A DNA stretch of 64,000 nucleotides, from assembly GCF_040362915.1 (NCBI RefSeq), contig NZ_AP029612.1:2108001-2172000 (forward strand), read 5' to 3'. How positions within the stretch are numbered: position 1 is the stretch's first letter; every line of letters begins with the position of its first letter. The DNA is from Sediminibacterium sp. KACHI17 (GTDB taxonomy: Bacteria; Bacteroidota; Bacteroidia; Chitinophagales; Chitinophagaceae). This document shows positions 35,226 to 45,066 of this stretch, in pieces. A program made the translations under genes and the position numbers. Below the pieces are notes generated by a model. It saw only the letters and a program-made list of their open reading frames with translations. It did no database searches and was not told the DNA's origin.

Positions 35226-36224
35226 CTAAAAGAAACAAGGAATAATCTTTCCTTTATTGCGTTGATCAAAGAACCAGATCAATGAAATTTCGCTGCTGCC
35301 TGTAAAGCCATTGCTTTTACTTAGATCAGAATTTGTGATATCATAGCTGATCCCAACCTGAAAACTTTCCGTTCTCAATCCGGTATAAGGATACAATGCA
35401 TCTCCTGCCCTTAACCAGGCACCTGTATATAAATGATAGCCGCTATTACCCACACCCCAACCATATGCGCCTCCAATAACTGCCTGTGTATTCCTGGCTT
35501 GTTGCATAAAGTTGGCACTAAAGAAAAGCTCATCCTGCTCATTTGTCTTCAACAGCGCACTGCCATGTAATACATAGCGACGAGAGAGCCGACTGTTTTG
35601 TGCCGTAAAGAAATTCAATCGCGGACTGGTAAGATGAAAGACAGATGCCCCAAAACTAAAGGCATTGCCTGCTTCATCAGCATAATTGTATAAGATGCCG
35701 GCATTCACAGACGCAAAGGAAACCGAACGGTTATTGATACTTTCACCACTAGGCACTGAAAGATCAAAACCACTACTGGTAAATTGATTACCGAAACTGA
35801 TCTTATTAAAGTCTACTACATTTCTCCCTAACGCCGCTTGTATACCAATACCGATCGACTGATTCCCATCTTCATCCAACCCCTTATTGAACCCGGTTGA
35901 AAGGGCGATATAACTATTCTTATAAATACCACCGGCGGCTACATCATACATCGCATGAACCCCCAGACCCCATCGGTCTCGTTGTGGTAATTGTTTGCGC
36001 AATATCCTCGTATCAAAAGAAACGGCCGCCGTTTGATAAGGTGTTGAAATATTCGCCCACTGGTTTCTAAAATTCACCGCCAATCTATGCGACCCATCAA
36101 TATATCCTGTTAACGCAGGATTAAAACTCAAAGGACAACTGAAATACTGAGAAAAATAAGGATCCTGTCCTTCCACAATATGGAAGGATAGACATAGTAA
36201 AATGCTTAGTAGGTATTTTCTCAT
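35226..36224 (-). CDS. PorP/SprF family type IX secretion outer-membrane protein
   Basis: A 332-residue outer-membrane protein with a signal peptide ending IVEGQ and the family signature DPYFSQYFSCPLSFNPALTG directly after it; the rest is a barrel (AVNFRNQWANISTPYQTAAVSFD). PorP/SprF proteins assist type IX secretion of CHU_C-type cargo and may anchor it at the surface. It lies 84 bp downstream of the giant CHU_C protein gene on the same strand, the usual adhesin-SprF order, so that protein is its likely partner. Confidence 0.9.
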   Translation of the reverse strand: MRKYLLSILLCLSFHIVEGQDPYFSQYFSCPLSFNPALTGYIDGSHRLAVNFRNQWANISTPYQTAAVSFDTRILRKQLPQRDRWGLGVHAMYDVAAGGIYKNSYIALSTGFNKGLDEDGNQSIGIGIQAALGRNVVDFNKISFGNQFTSSGFDLSVPSGESINNRSVSFASVNAGILYNYADEAGNAFSFGASVFHLTSPRLNFFTAQNSRLSRRYVLHGSALLKTNEQDELFFSANFMQQARNTQAVIGGAYGWGVGNSGYHLYTGAWLRAGDALYPYTGLRTESFQVGISYDITNSDLSKSNGFTGSSEISLIWFFDQRNKGKIIPCFF

Positions 36225-36256
36225 TATCTTTTTTTTGGCGCATAGCTAATAGTTCA

Positions 36257-36290
36257 TTGCTAATAGAAGAACCGTTTATTCTATTAGCAA
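36257..36290. repeat. Intercistronic hairpin between T9SS cargo and SprF-like gene
   Basis: Perfect 12-bp stem TTGCTAATAGAA (36257-36268) / TTCTATTAGCAA (36279-36290) with a 10-nt loop, flanked by further GCTAATAG / GCTATCAG copies. No U-run follows on the minus strand, so it is more likely an mRNA stability or processing hairpin than a terminator. Confidence 0.5.
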
Positions 36291-36308
36291 TATGCTATCA
36301 GCCATTCG

Positions 36309-39300
36309 CTACCTCAACAACATCACCGTTCCTGTTCTTCTCACTACGCGGCCTTGCAGGTCTGTCGCTTCAGCGATCCAGGTGTAGGCACCTGTGGGCT
36401 GTGCTACGCCCAGGTACACACCATTCCATCCTTCAGCGGGAGTTGCTGTATTCGTAGAGAAGATCATATTACCCCAACGATTGAATACTTTGAAATAATT
36501 CAACTGACGCATACCAACCAGTATCGGGAACAGTCGATCATTTTGTCCGTCATTATTGGGCGTAAACCCTTGTGGTACAAAAATATCCGTACCCGGAATG
36601 ATTTTCACGAGTACCGTATCTGTTGTAACACAACCAATATCTGATGTAATCGCAACAGTATACAAAGTGGTTTCATTCACGGTGATGACCGGTGATGCTA
36701 TACCGGGCAGGTTCACACCGGTGATCGGTGACCAGCGATATTGATTGCCGATATTACTTCTTGCACTCACAGTAACACCTATACCACGCAGTGTTTCTAC
36801 ATCCGGATAACGAACAGGTGGGGCTGCACTGCGCACAATATATTCCATCGTTTTACTGGCACTTACAGAACAATTCGGATTGCTGGCAGAAAGCTTCACC
36901 TGATATACACCCGGCGTAAGATATGCGTACTGTGTAGAGAATTGATTAGAGCTGGATCCATCACCAAACTCCCATAACCAGTTAATGCCTCCTGAATTAT
37001 TTGTTTGTGATCTGTTTTGAAAAGAAGCTGTTACGCCAACACATGCATTGGAAACAGAAAAATCAACCACCGGTTGTGATAATAATTCTAATACAATATT
37101 TTCTGATGCTTGTCTGCTACACCCTTGTGCTGAAGTAAAACGAACCGTATAAGTTCCGGCAGTTGCAGCATTATAAGTAGCAGCTACAGCACCCGGAATG
37201 ATCTGTCCATTCCGCAACCACTGATAGTTATTAGCACCGGATGCAGATAAGGTCAGTGTGCTGTTTTCACAAATAAAATTAACCGCAGGTATTTGCAGTT
37301 GTCCTGCAGGCAGCGGATTTACTGTAACCGTAACGGGCAGACTACTGCGACATCCGGTTGCATTACTGGTTGCACGAATGTAGTAGGTACCGGAATTATT
37401 GATCTGTGCCGGATTTCCGATCTCAGCCGCCAACGCCGCATCGATATAATAATTGAAGCGAAGATTATTTTCACTACCGGATGTGATTTCATTGCGTGTA
37501 AGATCGATCAATGATGGTGCACATACAGGTGAAGGATTATTGACAACCAATACCGGTGGTGGATTGATGGTTACTTGAACAGGCACTACCGCACTACAAC
37601 CTGTTGCGGGTGTTCCTTTGATATAGTAAGTGCCGGATTGTGAAATCGCATTGGCATTATTTAGTGCAACAGTACCCAGTGCATTTGTAAAATAGGTATA
37701 CGTGAGACCTGCAGCACTGCCGTTGGTAACAGCAGCAGCAGTAATATCCACTGTATTAGGAGCACACACCGCAGCTGGAGTATTCACCACCATTGCAGCC
37801 TGTGGTAAAACGGATACAGTAACCGGACGAATGACAGAACAGTTATGAACGGTTTCGGTACCACGTATATAATATGTACCACTTGTACCAACAGAAGATG
37901 GTGCTGAGAGTGGTGTGGTAGCAGTTGCATTGGTCCAGTAAGAGAGTTGCAGTCCTGCAGTACTGCCATTGGTGATAGCAGCATCCGTAAGATTCACCGT
38001 ACCCGGAGAACAGATAGATGCCGGGTTGGTAATATTCAAAGAAGGTAGTGCATGCACTGTGACTGTAACGGGTGCAGCGGTATTGGAACATCCGTTTACA
38101 TCCGTGATCGTAACACTGAATGTACCTGAATTACTAATGTTTGAGAGCGCATTAGTGGTAGCGCCACTGCTCCATACATAGCTAACTGCATTGGTAGCTG
38201 TGAGGTTCACGGAATTACCAGCACAGAAAGTTAATGGACCACTGGCGTTGATGGTAGCTGTAGGTAATGGATTTACAGTTACTGTTCTTGATGTGATTGC
38301 AGTACAACCTGCCGCATTTGTAACGGTAACACTATAAGTACCGGATGTGGTGATATTATTATACGACGCAGTATTGGGACCACCAGTCCATACATATGTA
38401 TTACCACCACTCGCTGTGAGGTTTACAGAACCTCCTGCACAGAAAGTTAGTGGACCACTTGCATTGATATTGGCAACAGGTAATGCATTTACTGTAACTG
38501 TTGTGGATGTAGTTGCCGTACAACCCGCCACATTTGTAACAGTAACACTATAAGTACCGGATGTGGTGATATTATTATATGCTGCAGTACTCGGACCACC
38601 AGTCCATGCATATGTATTACCACCAGTCGCTGTGAGGTTTACAGAACCTCCTGCACAGAAAGTTAGTGGGCCACTTGCATTGATATTAGCAACAGGTAAT
38701 GCATTTACTGTAACTGTTGTGGATGTAGTTGCCGTACAACCCGCCACATTTGTAACAGTAACACTATAAGTACCGGATGTGGTGATATTATTATACGCTG
38801 CAGTGCTCGGACCACCAGTCCATGCATATGTGTTACCACCACTCGCTGTGAGGTTTACAGAACCTCCTGCACAGAAAGTTAGTGGGCCACTTGCATTGAT
38901 ATTAGCAATAGGTAATGCATTCACTGTCACTGTAGTGGATGTAGTTGCCGTACAACCAGCCGCATTTGTAACAGTAACACTGTAAGTACCGGATGTGGTG
39001 ATATTATTATACGCTGCAGTACTTGGACCACCAGTCCATGCATATGTATTACCACCACTCGCTGTGAGGTTTACAGAACCTCCTGCACAGAAAGTTAGTG
39101 GGCCACTTGCATTGATATTGGCAACAGGTAATGCATTTACTGTAACTGTTGTGGATGTAGTTGCCGTACAACCCGCCACATTTGTAACAATAACATTATA
39201 AGTACCGGATGTGGTGATATTATTATACGCTGCAGTACTTGGACCACCAGTCCATGCATATGTGTTACCACCACTCGCTGTGAGGTTTACAGAACCTCCT

Positions 39301-41999
39301 GCACAGAAAGTTAATGGTCCACTTGCATTGATATTAGCAACGGGCAATGCGTTTACTGTAACGATTCTTGATGCTGTATTTTGACATCCATTTCCATCTG
39401 TCACAGTTACCGTATAAGTACCAGAACTATTTACTGTAGTTGATGCAGTAGTAGCTGCATTACTCCATGCATAACTTGTTCCGCCTATGCCTGTAAGCGT
39501 TACAGAATTACCGGCACAGAAAGTTAGTGGGCCACTTGCATTGATATTAGCAATAGGTAATGCATTCACTGTTACTGTCGTGGATGTAGTTGCCGTACAA
39601 CCCGCCGCATTCGTAACAGTAACACTATATATTCCAGATGTTGTGATATTCGTTAGTGCTACATTCGTTCCATTACTCCATAAGTAACCGACCCCTCCCG
39701 TAGCAGTTAAATCCACAGAATTCCCAGCACAAAATGTCAATGATCCATTCGCTGTAATCCCAGCCACAGGTAATGCATTTACTGTTACAGTTGTTGATGT
39801 AACAGCCGTACAACCCGCAGCATTCGTAACAGTAACACTATATGTTCCAGATGTTGTGATATTCGTTAGTGCTACATTCGTTCCATTACTCCATAAGTAA
39901 CCGACGCCTCCCGCAGCAGTTAGATCCACAGAGTTTCCAGCACAAAATGTTAATGAACCACTCGCTGTAATCACCGCTACAGGCAAAGCATTGATCGTTA
40001 CACTTGTTGTTGTTAGACTTGAACAACCTTGTACATTCGTAACCGAATAGGTAATGACAGATGTTCCAGCTGCTGATCCAGTTAATACTCCAGTCAATGA
40101 TCCTATCGTTGCATTTGCATTATCAATCGTCCAAGTTCCACCCCCTAATGAATTAGATAAATTCAAGGTTGAACCTACACACACAGGACTAACACCCGTT
40201 ATCGTTCCTAGTACAGGCAAAGCATTGATCGTTACACTTGTTGTTGTTAGACTTGAACAACCCTGTACATTCGTAACCGAATAGGTAATGACAGATGTTC
40301 CAGCTGCTGATCCAGTTAATACTCCAGTCAATGATCCTATCGTTGCATTTGCATTATCAATCGTCCAAGTTCCACCCCCTAATGAATTAGATAAATTCAA
40401 GGTTGAACCTACACACACAGGACTAACACCCGTTATCGTTCCTAGTACAGGCAAAGCATTGATCGTTACACTTGTTGTTGTTAGACTTGAACAACCCTGT
40501 ACATTCGTAACCGAATAGGTAACGACAGATGTTCCAGCTGCTGATCCAGTTAATACTCCAGTCAATGATCCTATCGTTGCATTTGCATTATCAATCGTCC
40601 AAGTTCCACCCCCTAATGAATTAGATAAATTCAAGGTTGAACCAACGCATACAGGACTAACACCCGTTATCGTTCCTAGTATAGGAACTGGATTGATTTT
40701 AAATTGTGCTGTTCCCGGATCACTTTCACAACCTGTTACTGCATTTCGAACTGTTAAGGTACCTGAGTAAGTAGTAATCTGAGCTGTAGCTGTTGGAACA
40801 GCAACAGTAAGTGGAGAACCTGAAGAAAAATTATTTGTAGTATATCCAACATTTGTAAAGCCATGACTAATAGCTAAGGGACTCCAGTCTAATTTATATT
40901 CTGTAGGGCTATTTGAGTAAGTAAGTGTTACATTAAAAAAAGAAGATCCATAACAGATCGTTGGCTCAAGAGGATCAATACTTGCAAATATTGGTTTAGG
41001 ATTAACGACTATCGTCAATGAAGCTGTTTGCGCATTAATACAAGCGGTGGCACTACTCTCCTGAACAGATACTAACTGATAGATAAAGTTACCAGAAGAA
41101 CTTACAGGAACTGTGATATCAGCCGATGACCCAGTTGACGTGATAGTTTGATTTGCACCCCCATTGATCGTATAAACGAAGGTATAAGGTGCTGTACCTC
41201 CAGACCCTGTAATGGTTACAACTGGAGATATTCCACTCAAACACGCCGTTAGTGTATTGGCGTTAATAGTTGCAGTTGGTAGCGCTGTAACAGTAATTGT
41301 TGCACTACTGGTTACGCTTGTGTTCGTACAACTCTCAGACAAAGAGTTGGCATCTACAACAGAAGTTAAACTATACGTAAACACACCCGCTGTTGATGTA
41401 GGTACAGTAAGCGTTAGCGTACCCGTCATAGTTCCCGAACCCGTTGTAGTAGTAGCAGTAACAGGGGCAGCACCATTGATAGAATAGGTAACCGAATAAG
41501 GTGCAGTTCCTCCTACGGCCGTAATGGTTAATGTTGGGTTCGTTGCATTTTCACAAACTGTTAATGAACCGGTGATTGAAACTGTCGGCATCATTACAAT
41601 TTGAACAATATTACTATAAGCAATATTACCATCATTTTCAACTCTTCTCCTATAATACCATGTTCCTCTTAGTTGTGTAGTATTATTATTCAAAACTTGA
41701 CCGCCTAAAAAATCAACAAAACCAGACATATCACTTGACTGCGATCTTTCCCAATAGTAAAAAATTGGTTCTCCCAGATTCTGACCCGTTATGCTAGCGG
41801 CTTCTCCTATACTTCTTAAATTCCAAAATTGACATTTTGAGGCTGTAATCGTCCCTCCTGTCAATTGTGCAAAAGAGGATGTTGTAGAAAAAAGATTCAG
41901 AAATGATATTAGAAGTATAAATTTAATTAAGGCTGAACTACGCAGCACTCCGCTCACCTTAAGGCAGACATTGGACCATATCAATCTCAAACAGTTCAT
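36309..41999 (-). CDS. Giant repeat-rich T9SS surface protein with CHU_C (type B) sorting domain
   Basis: A 1896-residue exported protein. The signal segment ends TTSSFAQ. The body is a chain of Ig-like beta modules of 71-78 residues, each ending VTVNALP or VTINALP. Encoded arrays are 3 x 234 bp (39980-40681), 3 x 213 bp (39341-39979) and 5 x 216 bp (38261-39340). A PKD domain (WLWEFGDGSSSNQFSTQY) follows near residue 1700. The last 90 residues are the gliding-motility-associated C-terminal domain (FVPQGFTPNNDGQNDRLFP, FNRWGNMIF). It should be secreted by the type IX system and displayed as an adhesin with the PorP/SprF protein encoded next. Confidence 0.9.
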   Translation of the reverse strand: MNCLRLIWSNVCLKVSGVLRSSALIKFILLISFLNLFSTTSSFAQLTGGTITASKCQFWNLRSIGEAASITGQNLGEPIFYYWERSQSSDMSGFVDFLGGQVLNNNTTQLRGTWYYRRRVENDGNIAYSNIVQIVMMPTVSITGSLTVCENATNPTLTITAVGGTAPYSVTYSINGAAPVTATTTTGSGTMTGTLTLTVPTSTAGVFTYSLTSVVDANSLSESCTNTSVTSSATITVTALPTATINANTLTACLSGISPVVTITGSGGTAPYTFVYTINGGANQTITSTGSSADITVPVSSSGNFIYQLVSVQESSATACINAQTASLTIVVNPKPIFASIDPLEPTICYGSSFFNVTLTYSNSPTEYKLDWSPLAISHGFTNVGYTTNNFSSGSPLTVAVPTATAQITTYSGTLTVRNAVTGCESDPGTAQFKINPVPILGTITGVSPVCVGSTLNLSNSLGGGTWTIDNANATIGSLTGVLTGSAAGTSVVTYSVTNVQGCSSLTTTSVTINALPVLGTITGVSPVCVGSTLNLSNSLGGGTWTIDNANATIGSLTGVLTGSAAGTSVITYSVTNVQGCSSLTTTSVTINALPVLGTITGVSPVCVGSTLNLSNSLGGGTWTIDNANATIGSLTGVLTGSAAGTSVITYSVTNVQGCSSLTTTSVTINALPVAVITASGSLTFCAGNSVDLTAAGGVGYLWSNGTNVALTNITTSGTYSVTVTNAAGCTAVTSTTVTVNALPVAGITANGSLTFCAGNSVDLTATGGVGYLWSNGTNVALTNITTSGIYSVTVTNAAGCTATTSTTVTVNALPIANINASGPLTFCAGNSVTLTGIGGTSYAWSNAATTASTTVNSSGTYTVTVTDGNGCQNTASRIVTVNALPVANINASGPLTFCAGGSVNLTASGGNTYAWTGGPSTAAYNNITTSGTYNVIVTNVAGCTATTSTTVTVNALPVANINASGPLTFCAGGSVNLTASGGNTYAWTGGPSTAAYNNITTSGTYSVTVTNAAGCTATTSTTVTVNALPIANINASGPLTFCAGGSVNLTASGGNTYAWTGGPSTAAYNNITTSGTYSVTVTNVAGCTATTSTTVTVNALPVANINASGPLTFCAGGSVNLTATGGNTYAWTGGPSTAAYNNITTSGTYSVTVTNVAGCTATTSTTVTVNALPVANINASGPLTFCAGGSVNLTASGGNTYVWTGGPNTASYNNITTSGTYSVTVTNAAGCTAITSRTVTVNPLPTATINASGPLTFCAGNSVNLTATNAVSYVWSSGATTNALSNISNSGTFSVTITDVNGCSNTAAPVTVTVHALPSLNITNPASICSPGTVNLTDAAITNGSTAGLQLSYWTNATATTPLSAPSSVGTSGTYYIRGTETVHNCSVIRPVTVSVLPQAAMVVNTPAAVCAPNTVDITAAAVTNGSAAGLTYTYFTNALGTVALNNANAISQSGTYYIKGTPATGCSAVVPVQVTINPPPVLVVNNPSPVCAPSLIDLTRNEITSGSENNLRFNYYIDAALAAEIGNPAQINNSGTYYIRATSNATGCRSSLPVTVTVNPLPAGQLQIPAVNFICENSTLTLSASGANNYQWLRNGQIIPGAVAATYNAATAGTYTVRFTSAQGCSRQASENIVLELLSQPVVDFSVSNACVGVTASFQNRSQTNNSGGINWLWEFGDGSSSNQFSTQYAYLTPGVYQVKLSASNPNCSVSASKTMEYIVRSAAPPVRYPDVETLRGIGVTVSARSNIGNQYRWSPITGVNLPGIASPVITVNETTLYTVAITSDIGCVTTDTVLVKIIPGTDIFVPQGFTPNNDGQNDRLFPILVGMRQLNYFKVFNRWGNMIFSTNTATPAEGWNGVYLGVAQPTGAYTWIAEATDLQGRVVRRTGTVMLLR
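38261..39340 (-). repeat. Five tandem 216-bp repeats inside the surface protein gene
   Basis: Units begin at 38261, 38477, 38693, 38909 and 39125 and encode 72-residue modules with NINASGPLTFCAGGSVNLTA and TYAWTGGPSTAAYNN. Copies differ at few bases, pointing to recent expansion or homogenisation. Confidence 0.85.
39341..39979 (-). repeat. Three tandem 213-bp repeats inside the surface protein gene
   Basis: Period 213 bp (matching bases at 39342, 39555, 39768, 39981), encoding 71-residue modules with TFCAGNSV and YLWSNGTNVALTNITTSG; the copy nearest the 216-bp array is the most divergent. Confidence 0.75.
39980..40681 (-). repeat. Three nearly identical tandem 234-bp repeats inside the surface protein gene
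   Basis: Units begin at 39980, 40214 and 40448 and encode 78-residue modules with GTITGVSPVCVGSTLNLSN and TWTIDNANATIGSLTG. Between neighbouring copies I see only a handful of base changes in 234 bp. Confidence 0.9.
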
Positions 42000-42489
42000 C
42001 TTGGGGGATATTGAACTTTGTAATAAAGATATAGGAATATGATATTCAACAGCTTATCCTTTTAAAAGTTCATACTTGGGTAACAGCATTATATACGTAT
42101 AAAACCTATGTTTAGTATGCTGCTATTGAAAAAATTAAAAACCCCGACGTTACCGTCGGGGCTGTTTCTCAGGGTTTGGTCTTAGGCGAACCAAATCTCT
42201 TTGGGTATTTGTTGGTTATTAAGCAGTTTCAATATACAGAAAGAATTTATACCACAGATTTACCATTCATCTATTTTTTTGTCTTGCATATATGTAGGAA
42301 AAGAATAATTTTGCAATGCTTTCGGTCTACAAAATATCTATCATCACCGAAAGACATTCGCACACGAATACCTGTTTTATGAACATCTAAGCAGGGTACC
42401 AGAATTGAACACTGCTACCCACTCTCTTCGAAACCCTTAAACGTACGCTATCAGCGTACCATCTTTCATTTACATAATTCAATCAGGTA
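42000..42489 (-). other. 490-bp structured intergenic region, candidate leader or small RNA
   Basis: No protein is supported here. Inverted repeats are dense: CTTTCGGT/ACCGAAAG (about 42320-42352), ATTCG-CACA-CGAAT, GGGTA/TACCC (about 42394-42425), GTACGCT-ATC-AGCGTAC (about 42446-42462), GGTTTGGT/AACCAAATC (about 42173-42200), and a strong minus-strand terminator at 42135-42162. The terminator implies a minus-strand transcript that starts to the right. That could be a small RNA or an attenuated leader of the giant surface protein gene. A plus-strand -7 element TAATTTTG (42306-42313) could serve the MATE gene with a leader of about 170 nt. Confidence 0.4.
42135..42162 (-). terminator. Minus-strand rho-independent terminator upstream of the giant gene
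   Basis: Stem CCCCGACG / CGTCGGGG with a 4-nt loop; on the minus strand it is followed by TTTTTAATTTTTT. On the plus strand the following sequence is not T-rich, so orientation is clear. Confidence 0.75.
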
Positions 42490-43887
42490 ATGACGAATAC
42501 TAGCATTAATCATACGCCCAAAAAGGGCTTTTTCAGCTATTTCCGTGAAGCACTCAATAGCGAACATCAGGATTTTACACAAGGCAGCATCCGCAAAGCA
42601 GTTTTCATGCTGGCCATACCCATGATCCTTGAAATGTGCATGGAGTCAGTATTTGCGGTGGTAGATATTTTCTTTGTAAGCAAACTCGGTGCCGGCGCAG
42701 CTGCTACTGTAGGGCTCACAGAATCTTGTCTCACCCTTATTTATTCCGTTGCCATTGGTTTAAGCATGGCGGCTACAGCCATGGTGGCCAGAAGGGTCGG
42801 AGAAAAAAATCCCGAAGGCGCCGCCAAGGCAGGAGCTCAAGCATTATTATTATCCTTTGCTATTTCGATACTCATCAGTATCGTCGGCATTTTTTATGCA
42901 TCTGATGTACTGGCTCTCATGGGTGCTGATGCTTCTGTTGTAGCAATGGGTACCGATTATACCCGCATCATGTTAGTGGGTAATCTGGTGATCATGTTAC
43001 TGTTCCTTATCAATGGTATCTTTCGTGGCGCAGGTGATGCAGCAATGGCCATGAAAAGTTTATGGCTCGCCAATATTTGTAACATCATCCTATGTCCGAT
43101 ACTGATCGATCAGTTTGGCTTAACAGGTGCGGCGATGGCCACTACTACCGGTAGAGGTATTGGTGTATTGTATCAGCTCTATCATTTATTCAATGGAAAA
43201 AATATCATACGCATTGTTCGTAAACATTTTATTCCGAATAAAGAGATCCTTTCTTCGATCGCCAATATCGCATCAACAGGAACCTTACAATTCATCATCG
43301 GATCCGCCAGCTGGATCGCTATGGCCAGAATAGTTTCCGGCTTTGGTAGCGATGCAGTTGCAGGTTATACCATCGCAATTCGATTGCTCATCTTCTTCAT
43401 CATGCCGGCATGGGGATTGAGTAATGCAGCTGCAACATTGGTCGGACAAAATCTCGGCGCACAACTTCCTGATCGGGCAGAACAATCTGTTTGGAAAACG
43501 GCTCGATACAATGCAATATTCATGGCATTTGTGTCCGTACTCTTTGTAGTGGGTGCTGAATTTTTTGTGGGATTGATCTCTCATGATCCGGCCGTTACTA
43601 AAACAGCCGTCACAGCATTACGCATTGTAAGCTTGGGATACATTTTTTATGGTGTTGGAATGGTCATGATCAATGCCTTCAATGGCGCTGGTGACAGCAG
43701 AACACCTACCTGGATCAACTTATTCTGGTTCTGGGTATTTCAAATTCCATTCGCCCTACTATTGTCCAAAGTATTCAATATGGGAACCACCGGCGTTTTC
43801 ATCGCCATCGTAACCACAGAAACCTGTATCACCATTACAAGCGTGATACTGTTCAAAAGAGGGAAATGGAAGTTGGTGAAAGTATAG
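42490..43887 (+). CDS. MATE family efflux transporter
   Basis: A 465-residue protein with twelve predicted helices in two homologous halves (FMLAIPMILEMCMESVFAVVDIFFV in the first). About 35 soluble residues precede helix 1. MATE proteins expel cationic drugs or metabolites in exchange for sodium or protons; the substrate is not predictable. The gene is alone on its strand. Its long upstream region holds several hairpins and could contain a regulatory leader, but no known riboswitch class was recognised. Confidence 0.88.
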   Translation: MTNTSINHTPKKGFFSYFREALNSEHQDFTQGSIRKAVFMLAIPMILEMCMESVFAVVDIFFVSKLGAGAAATVGLTESCLTLIYSVAIGLSMAATAMVARRVGEKNPEGAAKAGAQALLLSFAISILISIVGIFYASDVLALMGADASVVAMGTDYTRIMLVGNLVIMLLFLINGIFRGAGDAAMAMKSLWLANICNIILCPILIDQFGLTGAAMATTTGRGIGVLYQLYHLFNGKNIIRIVRKHFIPNKEILSSIANIASTGTLQFIIGSASWIAMARIVSGFGSDAVAGYTIAIRLLIFFIMPAWGLSNAAATLVGQNLGAQLPDRAEQSVWKTARYNAIFMAFVSVLFVVGAEFFVGLISHDPAVTKTAVTALRIVSLGYIFYGVGMVMINAFNGAGDSRTPTWINLFWFWVFQIPFALLLSKVFNMGTTGVFIAIVTTETCITITSVILFKRGKWKLVKV

Positions 43888-43893
43888 GATATG

Positions 43894-43963
43894 AGCGGCA
43901 AGCTACAAGTTGCAAGCTGCAAGGAATTTATACTTGCGGCTTGTAGCTTGTGACTTGCAGCTA
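43894..43963. repeat. Heptad inverted repeat, copy A3
   Basis: Left arm CAAGCTACAAGTTGCAAG and on to CTGCAAGG, right arm CTTGCGGCTTGTAGCTTG then TGACTTGCAGCT: two opposed runs of CTTGnnG units, period 7, around a short AT centre. It separates the convergent MATE and CorA genes and could act as a bidirectional terminator. Confidence 0.7.
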
Positions 43964-43968
43964 TAATA

Positions 43969-45066
43969 CTAAAACCAACCTCTTCTCTTAAACGCCACCA
44001 ACATCCAAACAGGAACGATGAGCATGAGACCTACGGCGATGAAAAAGCCGTATTGATGGTGGATATAAGGAATACGATCGAAGTTCATACCAAAGATGCC
44101 ACCAATAACAGTAGCCGGTGCCAGTAAACAGGTTACGATGGCCATCACCTTCATCACTTCATTGGTCTTCAAATTCACATTACTGAGATAAAGATCTTGT
44201 AAGTTCATCATCATATCACGATAGTTCTCTGCCAAGTCATTTGCTTGCAGGATATGATCATATACATCCTTAAAATATTTAGTAGTTCTTTCTTCCAACA
44301 GATCACTTTCACTTCTGATAAAACCATTGATGAGCTCACGAACCGGACTCACATTTCGTTTCAATACAATGAGCTCTTTCCGCAAACTGTTGATCACAGC
44401 CAATGTGCGCGTATTACTGCCGCGAATAATTTTTTCTTCCAATAACTCGATACGATCTCCCAGCTTCTCCATCACTAAATAGTAATTATCAACGATCATA
44501 TCCAACAAAGCATAACAGAGATAATCAGCACCACTCACGCGAAGCTTGCTACCATTGAGTTTTAGCTTATCGCGAATCGGATTGAATACATCTCTTCCTG
44601 CATCTTCCTGAAAAGACAGTACAAACCCTTTCCCTAAAATGATACTGATCTGCTCTGTTTCTACAGCCCCGGTTTGTTCATTGAAATACAACATATTCAG
44701 TAAACAAAACAGCACATTGTCCATCTCATCCATTTTAGGACGCTGACTCACACTCATGATATCTTCAACGATCAGATAGTGTATGCCGAAATGATGACAA
44801 ATAGCTTCCACATCTGCCTTGCGAATACCATCTACATTGATCCAGGAGATATGATCGTTATCACGATAGGCAAAACATTCCTTGATATCAGTTAATTGTG
44901 TCTCCGAAAATGATGAAGCATTATAATCATATACTTTCACCTTGATCTCACTGGCTTCGATACGCTCAGGAATAACAGTAGGATTCACATGAAAAATATC
45001 CCTTGTACGCTTGGTATCAAACAGTGATAAAGGGTTTAAGTATTTAAGGTATTTGGCACCGGTCAT
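43969..45066 (-). CDS. corA: Magnesium/cobalt transporter CorA
   Basis: A 365-residue protein with a large cytoplasmic N-terminal domain, a long stalk helix and two C-terminal membrane helices. The selectivity motif GMN is present (about residues 326-328, in GGIFGMNFDRIPY), and the C-terminus is basic (FKRRGWF). It forms a homopentameric channel for Mg2+ or Co2+ uptake. It is monocistronic; heptad-type repeats lie on both sides (43894 and 45067). Confidence 0.92.
   Translation of the reverse strand: MTGAKYLKYLNPLSLFDTKRTRDIFHVNPTVIPERIEASEIKVKVYDYNASSFSETQLTDIKECFAYRDNDHISWINVDGIRKADVEAICHHFGIHYLIVEDIMSVSQRPKMDEMDNVLFCLLNMLYFNEQTGAVETEQISIILGKGFVLSFQEDAGRDVFNPIRDKLKLNGSKLRVSGADYLCYALLDMIVDNYYLVMEKLGDRIELLEEKIIRGSNTRTLAVINSLRKELIVLKRNVSPVRELINGFIRSESDLLEERTTKYFKDVYDHILQANDLAENYRDMMMNLQDLYLSNVNLKTNEVMKVMAIVTCLLAPATVIGGIFGMNFDRIPYIHHQYGFFIAVGLMLIVPVWMLVAFKRRGWF

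Noticed and set aside
38347-40518. Plus-strand open frames of 66-76 codons repeated every 216 or 234 bp
   Set aside because: They are antisense shadows of the repeat units of the giant surface protein gene.
38261-40681. Regularly spaced repeats resembling a CRISPR or tandem satellite
   Set aside because: Periods of 213-234 bp are in frame and encode Ig-like modules of a surface protein; no short repeat-spacer pattern exists.
42385-42470. Minus-strand tRNA-like stretch with TTCAATT resembling a T loop
   Set aside because: The 5-bp T stem does not pair (CAGTG against CTGGT) and no acceptor or anticodon arms form; best explained as part of the structured region.
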